A stretch of 64,000 bases of DNA, from contig NZ_BMCH01000002.1 in assembly GCF_014635085.1 (NCBI RefSeq), forward strand, positions 450,715-514,714. The letters run 5' to 3'. Below the pieces are notes generated by a model that saw nothing but the letters and a program-made list of their open reading frames with translations, was not told the origin of the DNA and did no database searches. The DNA is from Asaia siamensis (GTDB lineage Bacteria; Pseudomonadota; Alphaproteobacteria; Acetobacterales; Acetobacteraceae). The position numbers were made by a program, and so were the translations under genes. This document shows positions 12,086 to 20,989 of this stretch, one piece after another (the first letter of the stretch is position 1; every line of letters begins with the position of its first letter).

Positions 12086-13270
12086 TCAGGGCAGAGGTCT
12101 GCCGCTGAGGGGCTTCTGGGGGGCTGCGACGAGGCGGTCGATGAGGTCCTCGAAGCGAGGGATGTCGATTCTCTGCACCACGATGGTTTTGCCCTCGCCA
12201 AGACCGGGCTGATAGCCGGGCGACCAGGAGAGGATATCGCCGTAAGAGGCGCTGAACTGCGTGTTCACATCGACATAGAGATCTGCCTTCTGCGTGATCA
12301 GGCTTGGATCGAGCCAGACGGCCGCAGCAATCTCATCCCAGAGAGGAAAGCCGGGCTCGCGCGTTTTGAGCGAGCGGGCAACAGGGGTGTCGGAGCGCGA
12401 AATGCGCTTGAGCAGGGCGGGCGTGAGTTCGGTATCCGTTGAAGGATCGACCGGGATCATGGTGATTTTCGGCCAAGGTGCCCGCAGGGCGATGCTGGCG
12501 GCTTCGGGGTCGAAGCGGATATTGAATTCGCGTCTTGGTGTATTCAGAAACTCACGGGCGAATTGATGGGCGACCTCATCGGGGCGCGTCTGTCGCGGGT
12601 TGAGGCTGCCCCCCATATAGACCAGTTCTTTCGCCAGAGACGCAAATTGCGGGTCGAGACGCTGGGCCAGTGCAAGATTGGTCAGAGGGCCGGTCGCAAT
12701 GATTGAGATCTGATGCGGATAGCGATGCACCATGTCGATCATGAAATCTGCTGCACGCTCCGACTGCGCCTTGATGGTCGGGTTGCCCTGGGGCAGATCC
12801 GGCACGACATCGGGCCCATGATAGGGCGGGAGCTTCTGCAGGGTGGGCTCCACCCAGTGCTTCATCCAGACGCCCTTCCAGACCATCTTGCCATAGAGGG
12901 CCTCCCAGCGTTCTGTCTGCGCTTCCGTGTTGACCAGCGGAAAACTGGCGCCGGTATAGACCGGCAGATCCGAACGCCCGGCAATTTCCACACCGCGCAG
13001 GGCATCGGCTGTCGCCTCTTTCGCCCAAGCGTCGCCGGTCACGGTCGTGACCCCCATGACCTGAACATCAGGGGCCTTGATGACCATCCACTGCGCGAGG
13101 GCAAAGCCGTCATCGTCGAGAATGACCTTGCGCGGTTCTGCATGAGCCGCACTCAGGCCAAAACAGGCCAGCCCGAGACAGGCAAAGCTTAGCCGGACCA
13201 TTTTCGAGCGGTCAGGACGAGCCTTTTTCGCGCGGGTCATATCGCGTTGTGATGCCAAACCAGAACCCAT
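12086..13270 (-). CDS. Exported inosine-uridine-preferring nucleoside hydrolase family protein, divergent metal motif
   Basis: About 394 residues with a signal peptide after a long basic N-region (hydrophobic core LSFACLGLACFGL, cleavage near AHA). The nucleoside hydrolase fold is recognisable: TGPLTNLALA, YMGGSLNP, NIRFDPEAA and LWDEIAAAVWLDP. The N-terminal calcium/ribose motif, normally DTDPGxDD, reads DDDGFALA, so the paired aspartates are missing. It probably acts in the periplasm. I favour ATG 13270 because GAGGAG lies 10 bases upstream; the frame extends to 13309 and further in-frame ATGs occur at 13240 and 13201. Confidence 0.78.
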   Translation of the reverse strand: MGSGLASQRDMTRAKKARPDRSKMVRLSFACLGLACFGLSAAHAEPRKVILDDDGFALAQWMVIKAPDVQVMGVTTVTGDAWAKEATADALRGVEIAGRSDLPVYTGASFPLVNTEAQTERWEALYGKMVWKGVWMKHWVEPTLQKLPPYHGPDVVPDLPQGNPTIKAQSERAADFMIDMVHRYPHQISIIATGPLTNLALAQRLDPQFASLAKELVYMGGSLNPRQTRPDEVAHQFAREFLNTPRREFNIRFDPEAASIALRAPWPKITMIPVDPSTDTELTPALLKRISRSDTPVARSLKTREPGFPLWDEIAAAVWLDPSLITQKADLYVDVNTQFSASYGDILSWSPGYQPGLGEGKTIVVQRIDIPRFEDLIDRLVAAPQKPLSGRPLP

Positions 13271-13579
13271 CACCAATCCACTCCTCAAACTCACGGTCGC
13301 GCAAGGCAAGCTGCGTCGCCCGGGCAGGGAGACGGTTTATCCGTCTCCGTAACGATAAGGAGAGTGTGTAACGTGCAGCTCATTGCGCGCAATGCGGCAA
13401 GGCCACGGAAGACGAGCAAAAAAGGAGGAGTGGGGTCGAAGGCGGTCCGCCGCAGCAAGACGCTCCCTGCAAAAAGGGAAGAGCGAGAGGGAGAAAGCCT
13501 TGCAGAACGAGCCTCAGGCGAGGCCCGGTAATCGCCATGAAAGCAGTTGGATCATAATTGGATTGTCAGGAAGGGGACC
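13271..13579. other. Intergenic stretch with two palindromes between the nucleoside hydrolase and tRNA-Tyr genes
   Basis: No credible gene. It holds a hairpin at 13328-13348 (GGAGACGG, loop TTTAT, CCGTCTCC) and a perfect 14-bp palindrome at 13381-13394. The rest is purine-rich. Because the nucleoside hydrolase gene points left, this is its promoter region. Confidence 0.6.
13381..13394. promoter_or_regulatory. Perfect 14-bp palindrome CATTGCGCGCAATG, candidate operator
   Basis: A continuous perfect palindrome with a central CG, the shape of LacI-family operators. It lies about 110 bp upstream of the preferred start of the nucleoside hydrolase gene. No LacI-type gene is in the window, so the binding protein is unknown. 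Confidence 0.4.
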
Positions 13580-13665
13580 TGGTGGAGAGAGTTGGATTCG
13601 AACCAACGTAGGCGTACACCAGCGGATTTACAGTCCGCCCCCTTTAGCCACTCGGGCATCTCTCC
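13580..13665 (-). tRNA. tRNA-Tyr (anticodon GUA)
   Basis: Read on the minus strand, the sequence folds as a class II tRNA. The acceptor stem GGAGAGA pairs with TCTCTCC. The D arm has GAGTGGCTAAAGG, the anticodon loop CTGTAAATC holds GTA (13629-13631), a long variable arm follows, and the T arm is GTTGGTTCGAATCCAAC. CCA is encoded at 13580-13582. No other tRNA was seen in the window. Confidence 0.96.
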
Positions 13666-13760
13666 AGGTCGGGACGGGGAATATGGCGGATCAGGACTGG
13701 TGTCAACGGGCATTCTTCATTTTTGTTGCATGATGAGAGGGTTCCTCTAGAAGTGCCCTC

Positions 13761-14552
13761 ATGTCGAAACGCCCCTCACGCTCGCCCTCTCCCCGTTCTC
13801 CTTCAGGCCGTTCGGGCCGCTCCGCCGAGGGGCGCGCCGCAGCCAGTGGCTACTGGATGTACGGGCTGCATGCGGTAGAAGCCGCCCTGCGCAACCCGGA
13901 TCGTCATCTGCATGAACTCCTGGTGACGAAAGAGGGATTATCGGCGCTCGAATCCAAACAGGCGCCCATCCGCATTTCCCCCAATGTAGTAGAGCGCCAG
14001 CGTCTCGATCTGCTCTGCGAGCGTGATGCGGTGCATCAGGGTGTATGCCTGCGTGTCGAACCCCTGACCCCGCCTTTTCTCGATGAGGTGCTTGAAGGTC
14101 GCGAAGGCCCGCTGCTGATTCTCGATCAGGTAACCGACCCGCGCAATATCGGGGCTATCCTGCGTTCTGCCGCTGCTTTCGGTGCGGCGGCGCTGGTGGT
14201 TCAGGATCGCAATACCCCGCAGGAAGGGGGCGCGCTGGCCAAGGCAGCCTCAGGCGCGCTCGATGTCGTGCCGGTTCTGCGCGAGGTCAATCTGTCACGC
14301 ATCATCGCCCAGTTGCAGAATGCCGGTCTCTGGACTGTCGGGCTCGACGCCGGTGGCTCGGTGCTGAATGGCCCAAGCTATGCGGGGCGTCGTGTGGCGC
14401 TGGTGCTGGGGGCCGAGGGGGCAGGTCTACGCCGCCTGACACGTGAGAGCTGTGATGAGATCGCCAGCGTTTACATGCCCGGCGATATGGAGAGCCTGAA
14501 CGTATCCAACGCCGCGGCTGTCGCCTTGTACGAGCTGGTGCGCCCCGCCTGA
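13761..14552 (+). CDS. rlmB: 23S rRNA (guanosine-2'-O-)-methyltransferase RlmB-like, TrmH/SpoU family
   Basis: 263 residues. A short basic Ser/Arg-rich N-terminus is followed by the L30e-like substrate-binding domain (YGLHAVEAALRNP) and the SpoU knot domain with motif 1 LDQVTDPRNIGAILRSAAAFG, motif 2 LVLGAEGAGL and motif 3 MESLNVSNAAAVALYE. The family uses SAM to methylate a ribose 2'-OH, in RlmB on G2251 of 23S rRNA. Another SpoU target is possible. It is transcribed divergently from tRNA-Tyr. Confidence 0.9.
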   Translation: MSKRPSRSPSPRSPSGRSGRSAEGRAAASGYWMYGLHAVEAALRNPDRHLHELLVTKEGLSALESKQAPIRISPNVVERQRLDLLCERDAVHQGVCLRVEPLTPPFLDEVLEGREGPLLILDQVTDPRNIGAILRSAAAFGAAALVVQDRNTPQEGGALAKAASGALDVVPVLREVNLSRIIAQLQNAGLWTVGLDAGGSVLNGPSYAGRRVALVLGAEGAGLRRLTRESCDEIASVYMPGDMESLNVSNAAAVALYELVRPA

Positions 14553-14648
14553 GTCTGATTCTGCCCAAAGCGACAGAATGCTGCTTCGGGCGTGGGGGCT
14601 GTGCTAGGCTTCTCTCTTCAGCGTGTTTTCACGAAAAGGGAGATCCGC

Positions 14649-15647
14649 ATGAAAGCGGTCGGCTACAAGGCGCCTGGTGCGCCTGACATCCTGCAGGATA
14701 TCGAGCTTCCCGATCCGGCGCCGCCGCAGGGGCGTGATCTGCTCGTGCGGGTCAAGGCGGTCTCGATCAACCCGGTCGATACCAAGATCCGTCAGCGCGC
14801 TGGCGCGCTTGAGGGCGATGACTGGCGTGTTCTGGGCTGGGACGCTGCCGGAATCGTCGAGGCTGTCGGGCCAGATGTCAGCCATTTCCGACCCGGTGAT
14901 CGTGTTTTCTATGCAGGCGCGCTGATGCGCCAGGGCAGTAATGCCGAAAAGCAGCTTGTTGAGGAAACACTGGTCGGCCACATGCCCGAGGGGCTGGACT
15001 GGGGACAGGCAGCGTCTTTGCCCCTTACGGCGGTAACGGCGTGGGAAATGCTTTTCGACCGTCTTTCGGTCACTCATCTGACCTCTGGCGCGCTGCTTGT
15101 CGTGGGCGGTGCCGGAGGGGTTGGGTCGATACTGATCCAGATCGCACGCAAGCTGACAGGGCTGACAATTATTGCCACGGCATCACGCCCCGAAACGCGT
15201 GAATGGGTCGAGAGAATGGGCGCGCATCATGTCATCGATCATCGAGGTGACATGGCGGCTCAGATCAGGGCGCTTGGCCTTGAGCATGTCAGCCATATCG
15301 CGTCTCTCACAGCCAGTGACCAGCATCAGAAAACCTATGAGGAAATCCTGGCACCGCAAGGGCATCTCAGCCTGATCGACGATCCGGCGCATTTCGATAT
15401 CATGGGGTTCAAACGCAAAAGCGCCGTGATTTCGTGGGAATTCATGTTCACACGCTCTCTTTTCGCCACGCCCGACAAGGCGCGCCAGCATGATATTCTC
15501 GAGCAGGTCTCGTCTCTGGTTCAGGCGGGCGATCTGGTACCGACCGAGCTTCGACGCGTGACGGGGCTCTCTGCCGAAACCCTGATGGCGCTGCATCGTG
15601 ACAGTGAAGCTGGCACAAGCATTGGCAAGACGGTTCTCGTCTTCTGA
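14649..15647 (+). CDS. Zinc-binding-domain alcohol dehydrogenase family protein (quinone oxidoreductase-like MDR)
   Basis: 332 residues of the medium-chain dehydrogenase/reductase superfamily. The GroES-like N-terminal domain (VKAVSINPVDTKIRQR, GWDAAGIVEAVG) leads to a Rossmann domain with GGAGGVGSILIQIARKL and a C-terminal segment EAGTSIGKTVLVF. The cysteines of a structural zinc site are absent, so it belongs to the zinc-free quinone reductase or enone-reductase side of the family, using NAD(P)H. ATG 14649 is preferred over an upstream in-frame ATG at 14592 because AAAGGGAGA precedes it and the protein then starts MKAVGY. Substrate unknown. Confidence 0.88.
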   Translation: MKAVGYKAPGAPDILQDIELPDPAPPQGRDLLVRVKAVSINPVDTKIRQRAGALEGDDWRVLGWDAAGIVEAVGPDVSHFRPGDRVFYAGALMRQGSNAEKQLVEETLVGHMPEGLDWGQAASLPLTAVTAWEMLFDRLSVTHLTSGALLVVGGAGGVGSILIQIARKLTGLTIIATASRPETREWVERMGAHHVIDHRGDMAAQIRALGLEHVSHIASLTASDQHQKTYEEILAPQGHLSLIDDPAHFDIMGFKRKSAVISWEFMFTRSLFATPDKARQHDILEQVSSLVQAGDLVPTELRRVTGLSAETLMALHRDSEAGTSIGKTVLVF

Positions 15648-15659
15648 GCATACGCCGTC

Positions 15660-16487
15660 TCAGGCGAGAATACGCGCACCGCTTTCTCCCGCCTGAGGCC
15701 GACGCCAGAACATGCCGCCAGCCAAGGTCTCCTGCACAGCGGGCGGCAGGATGCAGCGCCTCTCTTCATAGCTGACTTTCGGGCGAAGCTGATGCAGGCC
15801 CGGTGTGGAGAGTGCCTGATCGAACGCCGTGTGATCATGGCTTTCGACATGCGCGAAATCATAGTCATGAGCAGGCAGGCCGAGCTCCCGCGTCAGAGTA
15901 GCCAGCGTGGCTTTGGGGTAACGGGCGAGATAGTCGTAATCGACCAGAATGAGCCGGTTGGCGAACGGCCCGTGAAACGCCTCGATCAGCACCCGCCAGG
16001 CATAGCCAAAGACGCCATCGGCAGAGAGCAGATGGTCGAGCCTGTCATGCTGCGTGGCGCGCTTGCCGATCGGTACGAGATGCGATGAGAGAATGGGGTC
16101 ACGAACGATCAGGCGCTCAAGCGAGTCCATGATCCAGATCGGGTCGCGCACGCAGCAGATGACTTTCGCTGCAGGAAAGATTGTGTCGATCAGCCCCAGC
16201 CGGGCGCACCAGTCGCGATGGGTGTCGATGATGACCCGTCGCTCAGTGCCCGAAGCATAATAGCTGTCGAGAATCTGGCGCAGCACACGGTCGCGCTTTC
16301 TGGCATCGAAATCGCCCGCATATTCACCTTCAGCCATGAGGGACGACACGCGCAGGATCATGGGCGCTACGGGCGAGGATCGGCCCGATGTGACGAGGGC
16401 CGGGTTTTGCGAGAGGAGAGCGGAAAGCAGGGTCGAGCCCGAGCGCGGAAGGCCGGAAATGAAATGGACATCTGGGCTGGGCGACAT
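15660..16487 (-). CDS. Sulfotransferase family protein
   Basis: 275 residues. The N-terminal PRSGSTLLSALL (about 14-25) is the PAPS 5'-phosphosulfate loop and the central CCVRDPIWIMDSLERLI matches the 3'-phosphate-binding segment. Such enzymes transfer sulfate from PAPS to a hydroxyl or amine; the acceptor cannot be inferred. It is convergent with the dehydrogenase gene, with only 12 bp between stop codons. No sulfate-activation genes are nearby. Confidence 0.85.
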   Translation of the reverse strand: MSPSPDVHFISGLPRSGSTLLSALLSQNPALVTSGRSSPVAPMILRVSSLMAEGEYAGDFDARKRDRVLRQILDSYYASGTERRVIIDTHRDWCARLGLIDTIFPAAKVICCVRDPIWIMDSLERLIVRDPILSSHLVPIGKRATQHDRLDHLLSADGVFGYAWRVLIEAFHGPFANRLILVDYDYLARYPKATLATLTRELGLPAHDYDFAHVESHDHTAFDQALSTPGLHQLRPKVSYEERRCILPPAVQETLAGGMFWRRPQAGESGARILA

Positions 16488-16546
16488 AGCGCGGGCTGAT
16501 CCTCTGAAATGGCAGAAAACCTCGCCTATCCGGCTGTCAGCGTCTC

Positions 16547-16572
16547 AGCAATGAGGCATACGCGCCTCATTG
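16547..16572. repeat. Perfect 11-bp inverted repeat with 4-base loop
   Basis: AGCAATGAGGC and GCCTCATTGCT flank the loop ATAC in the region between the divergent sulfotransferase and DUF3597 genes. There is no T-run on either strand directly after the stem, so it is not a standard terminator; it may be an operator or a 5' UTR hairpin. Confidence 0.6.
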
Positions 16573-16747
16573 CTGTGTTAAAAAAATCACTACGCAAGAG
16601 AAAACCTTTATGCGCTTAAGACGATAAGGTATTTTCCATCTCAATTGATGCCTTGAAGCAACATGTCACTTTTGGTTACGGCATGAAATATTCAGAAATA
16701 CGCGACAAGAAGCGTGATTCGGGCATCGTTCGCCAGGGAGAGCCATA

Positions 16748-17143
16748 ATGGGCATTTTCAGCACGATCATGACGAAGATCTTCGGCCACGCCGAAGCGGC
16801 ACCGGCAAGCGGCTCGGCGGGCAGCGCTGCGGCGTCACCGATCGATACCAATGCTTCATCCGCCACACCTTCGGCACCGAGTGCGCCTGTCGATGTCGAT
16901 GCCGTCCTGACACGTCTCGCTGCGGAGAAGGGCCAGCCTCTGAACTGGCGGACCTCCATTGTCGATCTGCTGAAGCTGCTCGACATGGATAGTTCGCTTG
17001 ATGCGCGCAAGCATCTGGCACAGGAGCTGCATTACTCGGAAAGCACGGAAGACAGTGCCGCCATGAATGTATGGCTGATTCGTCAGGTCATGCAGAAGCT
17101 GGCCGAAAACGGCGGCAAGGTGCCGGAAGAACTCCGCCACTAA
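16748..17143 (+). CDS. DUF3597 domain-containing protein
   Basis: 131 residues. It begins MGIFSTIMTKIFG, has a low-complexity Ala/Ser/Pro linker (about 16-48), and ends in the conserved DUF3597 helical domain: VDAVLTRLAAEKGQPLNWRTSIVDLLKLLDMDSSLDARKHLA in outline. The fold is all-helical, resembling a small KTN-like bundle; function is not known. AGGGAGAG precedes the ATG. It appears monocistronic and is convergent with the PTS operon. Confidence 0.88.
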   Translation: MGIFSTIMTKIFGHAEAAPASGSAGSAAASPIDTNASSATPSAPSAPVDVDAVLTRLAAEKGQPLNWRTSIVDLLKLLDMDSSLDARKHLAQELHYSESTEDSAAMNVWLIRQVMQKLAENGGKVPEELRH

Positions 17144-17299
17144 GAGACTATTTTCCTCTGAGGGACTCGAGACAGTGGTCTGAATGGCCACTCTTCGGCG
17201 CTATGACCGATGGCCTCACGCCTCGGTCGTGGCACTTTCGCGCTCGCACGGCTGGGGGGGCAAACGCATCCCACGGCCTGCCTCTCTGACAAGCAAAAA

Positions 17300-19066
17300 T
17301 CAGCAGGCGAAGCTACGCACCAGTTCCGTAAGCTGGATGGGGTCTTCGACCAGCATTGCCCGGCGATAGAGATCATCGCATGCGTCGATGCTCAGGGAGC
17401 GTATCATGCGTTTGACTGCTGGAAGCGAGGCCGCTGACATCGAGAATGAACGTAGCCCCATACCGATCAGCAGGGCGACACTGCGCGGGTCAGCGGCCAT
17501 CTCACCGCAGACACAGATCGGGCGATGGGCCCGCAAGGCTTCATCGACCGAAAAGCGCAGCAGCTTGAGCAGGCTCGGATGAAGCGCCGTATAAAGCGCC
17601 GATCCCATTGCGGCCGAGCGATCAACTGCCAGCGTATACATGGTTAGGTCATTGGTGCCGAGCGCGAGAAAATCCGCCTGACGCACAAGAGCCCCCGCAG
17701 TCAGGGCGGCTGCCGGTGTCTCGATCATGACCCCGAGCGGGGGCAGATCATTGGGGAGCTTCACTCCGCGACGACGCAGTCTTCTGGCGCAGCGTTCGTA
17801 GATCTGCCTTGTGGCGATCACCTCATTTACCGAGCTGACCATAGGCAGCAGAATGCGGCACTTCCCCTCCAGGCTGGCGCGCAAGATGGCGCAGAGCTGA
17901 GCTTCCAGAATTTCGGGATGGCGCAGCAGCAGGCGCAGCCCTCGCACGCCAAGGGCCGGATTTTCCTCTTCCTGCTCGTCATGAATGCCAAGCTGCCTCA
18001 ACCGGGCCAGGCCCTTTTCGCCGCCCCAGTCGAGTACTCTGATGGTCGTCGTCATGCCCTGCATGTCGGCAAGCAGCCCGGCATAGACGGCATATTGCCC
18101 GTCTTCGTCGGGTAAAGGCTCGCTCTCATCGAACAGGAATTCGGTACGCAGAAGGCCGATTCCCGTAGCACCATTGCGATGCAGCAGGGGCAGCTCGTTG
18201 GCGATCTCGATATTGGCCAGAAGCTCGACATCTTCACCGCTGATCAGACGGCTCGGCAGGCGGCGCAGGCGGCCAATGCCCTTGCGTTCCTTTGCTTCCT
18301 CGGCCATGGCCGAGCGGGCTTCTGCAAGTGTCGAGGAATCAGGATTGATGATGACCCGCCCGCTCGATCCGTCGACAATCAGCAGGCTGCCATCCTCAAC
18401 GAGACTGGTCAGTTCGGGCACGGCCAGCACGGCAGGCACATTCAACGCCCGCAGCATGATGGCCGTATGATCTGTCGCGCCGCCGCCTTCCGACAGCACG
18501 GCAGCGATGCGGTTCGGATCGATGACGGCAGCATCGGCGGGGCGAATCTGTTCCGCCACCAGCACCGACCCGCCCGGAATATCGGAGAAAGCGCGAAATG
18601 ACACGCCGGTCAGATTCCGGAGCAGCCTGCGGGCCACCTCTCGAAACTCGCCTTCGCGCCGCCTTGCGCCTTCGATTTCCTCTTCCGGCATGCCGGGCTG
18701 AGGCCCAGCCTGGGCGGCCAGTGTCTCGCTTTCGTGTTGAACGGCGGCCTCTGCCGTCAATCCGTCTTCGGCAATGCGTCGATAGGCGGCGCGTACCAGT
18801 CGCGAATGGTTGAGCATGCGCTCATAGACCGTGAGCATCGCATCGATTTCGATCCGGCCCTCATCGGGCAGGCTGGTCAGCTTGCCGCGCAGTTTCTTGA
18901 GCTGCTTGAGGGTCAGGGCGATGGCCTGATCGAGGCGTGTGCTCTCTGCCTCTGCAGGCAGTTGCGACGGTACGGCCTCAATGACTGGCAGAGGGCGCTC
19001 ATGGGCGAGGCTTGCTCGCGCAATGACGATTCCGGCGGAAATGCCCGTACCCTGCAGGATTTTCAT
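17300..19066 (-). CDS. ptsI: Phosphoenolpyruvate-protein phosphotransferase (PTS Enzyme I)
   Basis: 588 residues from ATG 19066, the usual EI length (frame open to a TTG at 19132; neither has a clear ribosome site). It starts MKILQGTGISAGIVIA. The phospho-His region reads GGGATDHTAIMLRALNVPAV, a variant of GGRTSHTAI with the active His kept; the PEP-binding C-terminal barrel has LRTEFLF, VCGEMAADP and the proximal catalytic region. It passes phosphate from PEP to HPr. It lies last in hprK-rapZ-EIIA-HPr-EI. With no EIIB/EIIC here, its role is probably regulatory rather than sugar import. Confidence 0.93.
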   Translation of the reverse strand: MKILQGTGISAGIVIARASLAHERPLPVIEAVPSQLPAEAESTRLDQAIALTLKQLKKLRGKLTSLPDEGRIEIDAMLTVYERMLNHSRLVRAAYRRIAEDGLTAEAAVQHESETLAAQAGPQPGMPEEEIEGARRREGEFREVARRLLRNLTGVSFRAFSDIPGGSVLVAEQIRPADAAVIDPNRIAAVLSEGGGATDHTAIMLRALNVPAVLAVPELTSLVEDGSLLIVDGSSGRVIINPDSSTLAEARSAMAEEAKERKGIGRLRRLPSRLISGEDVELLANIEIANELPLLHRNGATGIGLLRTEFLFDESEPLPDEDGQYAVYAGLLADMQGMTTTIRVLDWGGEKGLARLRQLGIHDEQEEENPALGVRGLRLLLRHPEILEAQLCAILRASLEGKCRILLPMVSSVNEVIATRQIYERCARRLRRRGVKLPNDLPPLGVMIETPAAALTAGALVRQADFLALGTNDLTMYTLAVDRSAAMGSALYTALHPSLLKLLRFSVDEALRAHRPICVCGEMAADPRSVALLIGMGLRSFSMSAASLPAVKRMIRSLSIDACDDLYRRAMLVEDPIQLTELVRSFAC

Positions 19067-19115
19067 CGGCCGGTCGTCGGGCAGGGTAATGTCGCTCGAC
19101 GGGCGGCGCAGTCTC

Positions 19116-19400
19116 TTAATCACGTTCGCCAAAGCCGTCGGAGACGAGAATGATCAGCGCATCAATGGCCGCGCTGGCCTGAGGGCCGCTTGCCTGAATG
19201 CGGACCATCTCGCCACGACCGGCGCCAAGCATCATCAACCCCATGATCGACAGCGCCGAAACGCGCTGGTCATGACGGCTCACGTCGATGACGGCATCGA
19301 AGCTTTCAGCAAGCGTGACGAATTTCGCTGCGGCGCGGGCATGCAGGCCGAGCCGGTTGACGATGGTCACATCGCGTTCCAGCGTCGGGCCTGCGCTCAT
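19116..19400 (-). CDS. ptsH: PTS phosphocarrier protein HPr
   Basis: 94 residues with the active histidine H20 in NRLGLHARAAAKFV and the regulatory serine S51 in SALSIMGLMMLGAG, the site used by HPr kinase. It receives phosphate from Enzyme I and delivers it to the EIIA encoded immediately upstream. The start codon overlaps the EIIA stop (ATGA). HprK in the same cluster makes S51 phosphorylation likely, as in other alphaproteobacterial regulatory PTS systems. Confidence 0.95.
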   Translation of the reverse strand: MSAGPTLERDVTIVNRLGLHARAAAKFVTLAESFDAVIDVSRHDQRVSALSIMGLMMLGAGRGEMVRIQASGPQASAAIDALIILVSDGFGERD

Positions 19401-19897
19401 CGGGCGACCTGACGCAGGGGCGTCAATAGCGGGGAAATGGGAGGGACATAGCTCATGGTGGTATTGACCACCATTTCACAGCTTTTGCCGCCTTGCAAAC
19501 AGGACTCAGGCAGCTGATAGGCGGCGGCTATATATTTGCGGCCAGCCATGGTTGCCAGCTCGGCGCATTCGGCCAGGCTGCGCGTGCAGCGTGTCTTGGC
19601 CAGCTTGACCAGCATCGGCACATTGACGCCAGCCAGAACCTCGACACGGCTTTCATGCCGCAGGGAAAGTGCGAGATTGGAGGGAGTGCTGCCGAAGATG
19701 TCGGTCAGAAGCAGAACGCCATCGCCGGTATCAACGGCATTGATGGCGGCGGTGAGCTGGGCACGGGCGAGGGCGATATCATCGTCGGGCATGATGCCCA
19801 TGACCGCCATCTGGACCTGCGGGCCAACCACATGGGTCACGATTTCAATGAGAGACTGAGCAAGAGAACCATGGGTGACAAGAACGATCCCGATCAT
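19397..19897 (-). CDS. PTS EIIA component, mannose/sorbose family
   Basis: 166 residues. The phosphorylated histidine is H9 in VLVTHGSLAQSL; the rest follows the EIIA-Man fold (GVLLLTDIFGSTPSNLAL, VLAGVNVPMLVKL). It is about 30 residues longer than the EIIA domain, with a C-terminal tail of no known role containing two cysteines. No EIIB or EIIC domain follows, so it is probably a phosphorylation-state signal (EIIA-Man/PtsM-like) rather than part of a transporter. It overlaps ptsH by four bases. Confidence 0.9.
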   Translation of the reverse strand: MIGIVLVTHGSLAQSLIEIVTHVVGPQVQMAVMGIMPDDDIALARAQLTAAINAVDTGDGVLLLTDIFGSTPSNLALSLRHESRVEVLAGVNVPMLVKLAKTRCTRSLAECAELATMAGRKYIAAAYQLPESCLQGGKSCEMVVNTTMSYVPPISPLLTPLRQVAR

Positions 19898-19973
19898 CGG
19901 GGCCTTCCTTCAAGGGAACTGTGACGCCAGAAATCTGGCGACCCCATGACATATTGGTCATCACTCACGGTTA

Positions 19974-20945
19974 TCAAGACGGCTCTGTCCGTGTCTGTTC
20001 ATCCGACGTGACACGGTGTTGAGGGGGGCGAACCCATCGCCATGAGCTGCGTCCCTGCCGTGCCAGTTCCCGATGCATGACGGCGATTGGCCCATCTGAC
20101 AAGAGTGTAATGTCGTCAGAGTTCCCTAACGCGGCAGCAATCTCTTCAACAAGTGTTACAGAGCGGTGTTGACCGCCCGAGCAGCCGATGGCGATTGTCG
20201 CGTGCTTTTTCCCCTCGGCCACGAAACGAGGCAATACAAGTTTGAGCAATCCAAGGATCTGCGAAAAGAAAAGATCGTAATCGGGGTCACGTCGCACGTA
20301 TTCGCGCACGTCCCGCTCAAGCCCGGTCATGGCCTTCAGGGCGTCGTCGTAATGCGGGTTGCGCAGGAAACGCGCATCGAAAACGAGATCGGCCTCACGG
20401 GGCAGGCCCGCTGGATACGCGAAAGAAAGCAGGGTCGTCGTCATCGAGTCGCCATCATTCTGATGGCCGAATCGCGACTCGATCAGCCGACGCAGATCGG
20501 GTGGCGGCAGATCTGATGTGTCGATCACGAGATCGGCTGCGCTTCTCAGGGGCATGAGCAGACCGATTTCCTGCTCTATGCTGGCCATGAGGCCGGGGCC
20601 GCTGCCGGTATTGGCGTCTAGCGGGTGACGGCGGCGTGTGGCGGTGAAGCGACGGAGCAGAACATCGGTCTCGGCCGTGGCGTAGATCAGTTCGACATGT
20701 TGCGGCCCCGGCTGGGCGCGAAGTTTGGTCAGCGCCTCAAGCACGGCACGCGCCTCAAAACCGCGCGTGCGGGCATCGATGCCTATGGCAAGCGGGTGTT
20801 CGGTGCGCGCCACGAGCGCATCGAGCAGGTTCAGCGGGGGGTTGTCGGTCACTTCGTAACCGAGATCTTCAAGAATGCGCAGAATGGAAGATTTGCCAGC
20901 GCCGGACAGCCCGGTGACCAGCAGAACGCGTCGCGCGGGAATCAC
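19974..20945 (-). CDS. rapZ: RapZ/YvcJ-family nucleotide-binding protein
   Basis: 323 residues. The N-terminal Walker A GLSGAGKS spans 12-19; the conserved middle reads FDARFLRNPHYDDALKAMTGLERDVREYV and the C-terminal binding site GCSGGQHRSVTLVEEIA. In enterobacteria RapZ is an RNase adapter that controls GlmS through small RNAs and binds GlcN6P; in alphaproteobacteria it sits, as here, between hprK and the PTS genes. Its target here is unknown. Confidence 0.93.
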   Translation of the reverse strand: MIPARRVLLVTGLSGAGKSSILRILEDLGYEVTDNPPLNLLDALVARTEHPLAIGIDARTRGFEARAVLEALTKLRAQPGPQHVELIYATAETDVLLRRFTATRRRHPLDANTGSGPGLMASIEQEIGLLMPLRSAADLVIDTSDLPPPDLRRLIESRFGHQNDGDSMTTTLLSFAYPAGLPREADLVFDARFLRNPHYDDALKAMTGLERDVREYVRRDPDYDLFFSQILGLLKLVLPRFVAEGKKHATIAIGCSGGQHRSVTLVEEIAAALGNSDDITLLSDGPIAVMHRELARQGRSSWRWVRPPQHRVTSDEQTRTEPS

Positions 20946-20989
20946 AGACCGCCTCTCCTGTCATCAAAGCCGGGATACATGGCGTGACA

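Noticed and set aside
13383..13733. A 116-codon open frame on the plus strand across the tRNA-Tyr gene.
   Set aside because: It is the well-known artefact of translating the complement of a tRNA gene (GGESWIRTNVGVHQRIYSPPPLATR-like text); the tRNA explains the sequence.
16547..16572. The perfect inverted repeat as an intrinsic terminator.
   Set aside because: No T-run follows on either strand and it lies between divergent gene starts, so termination is not expected there.
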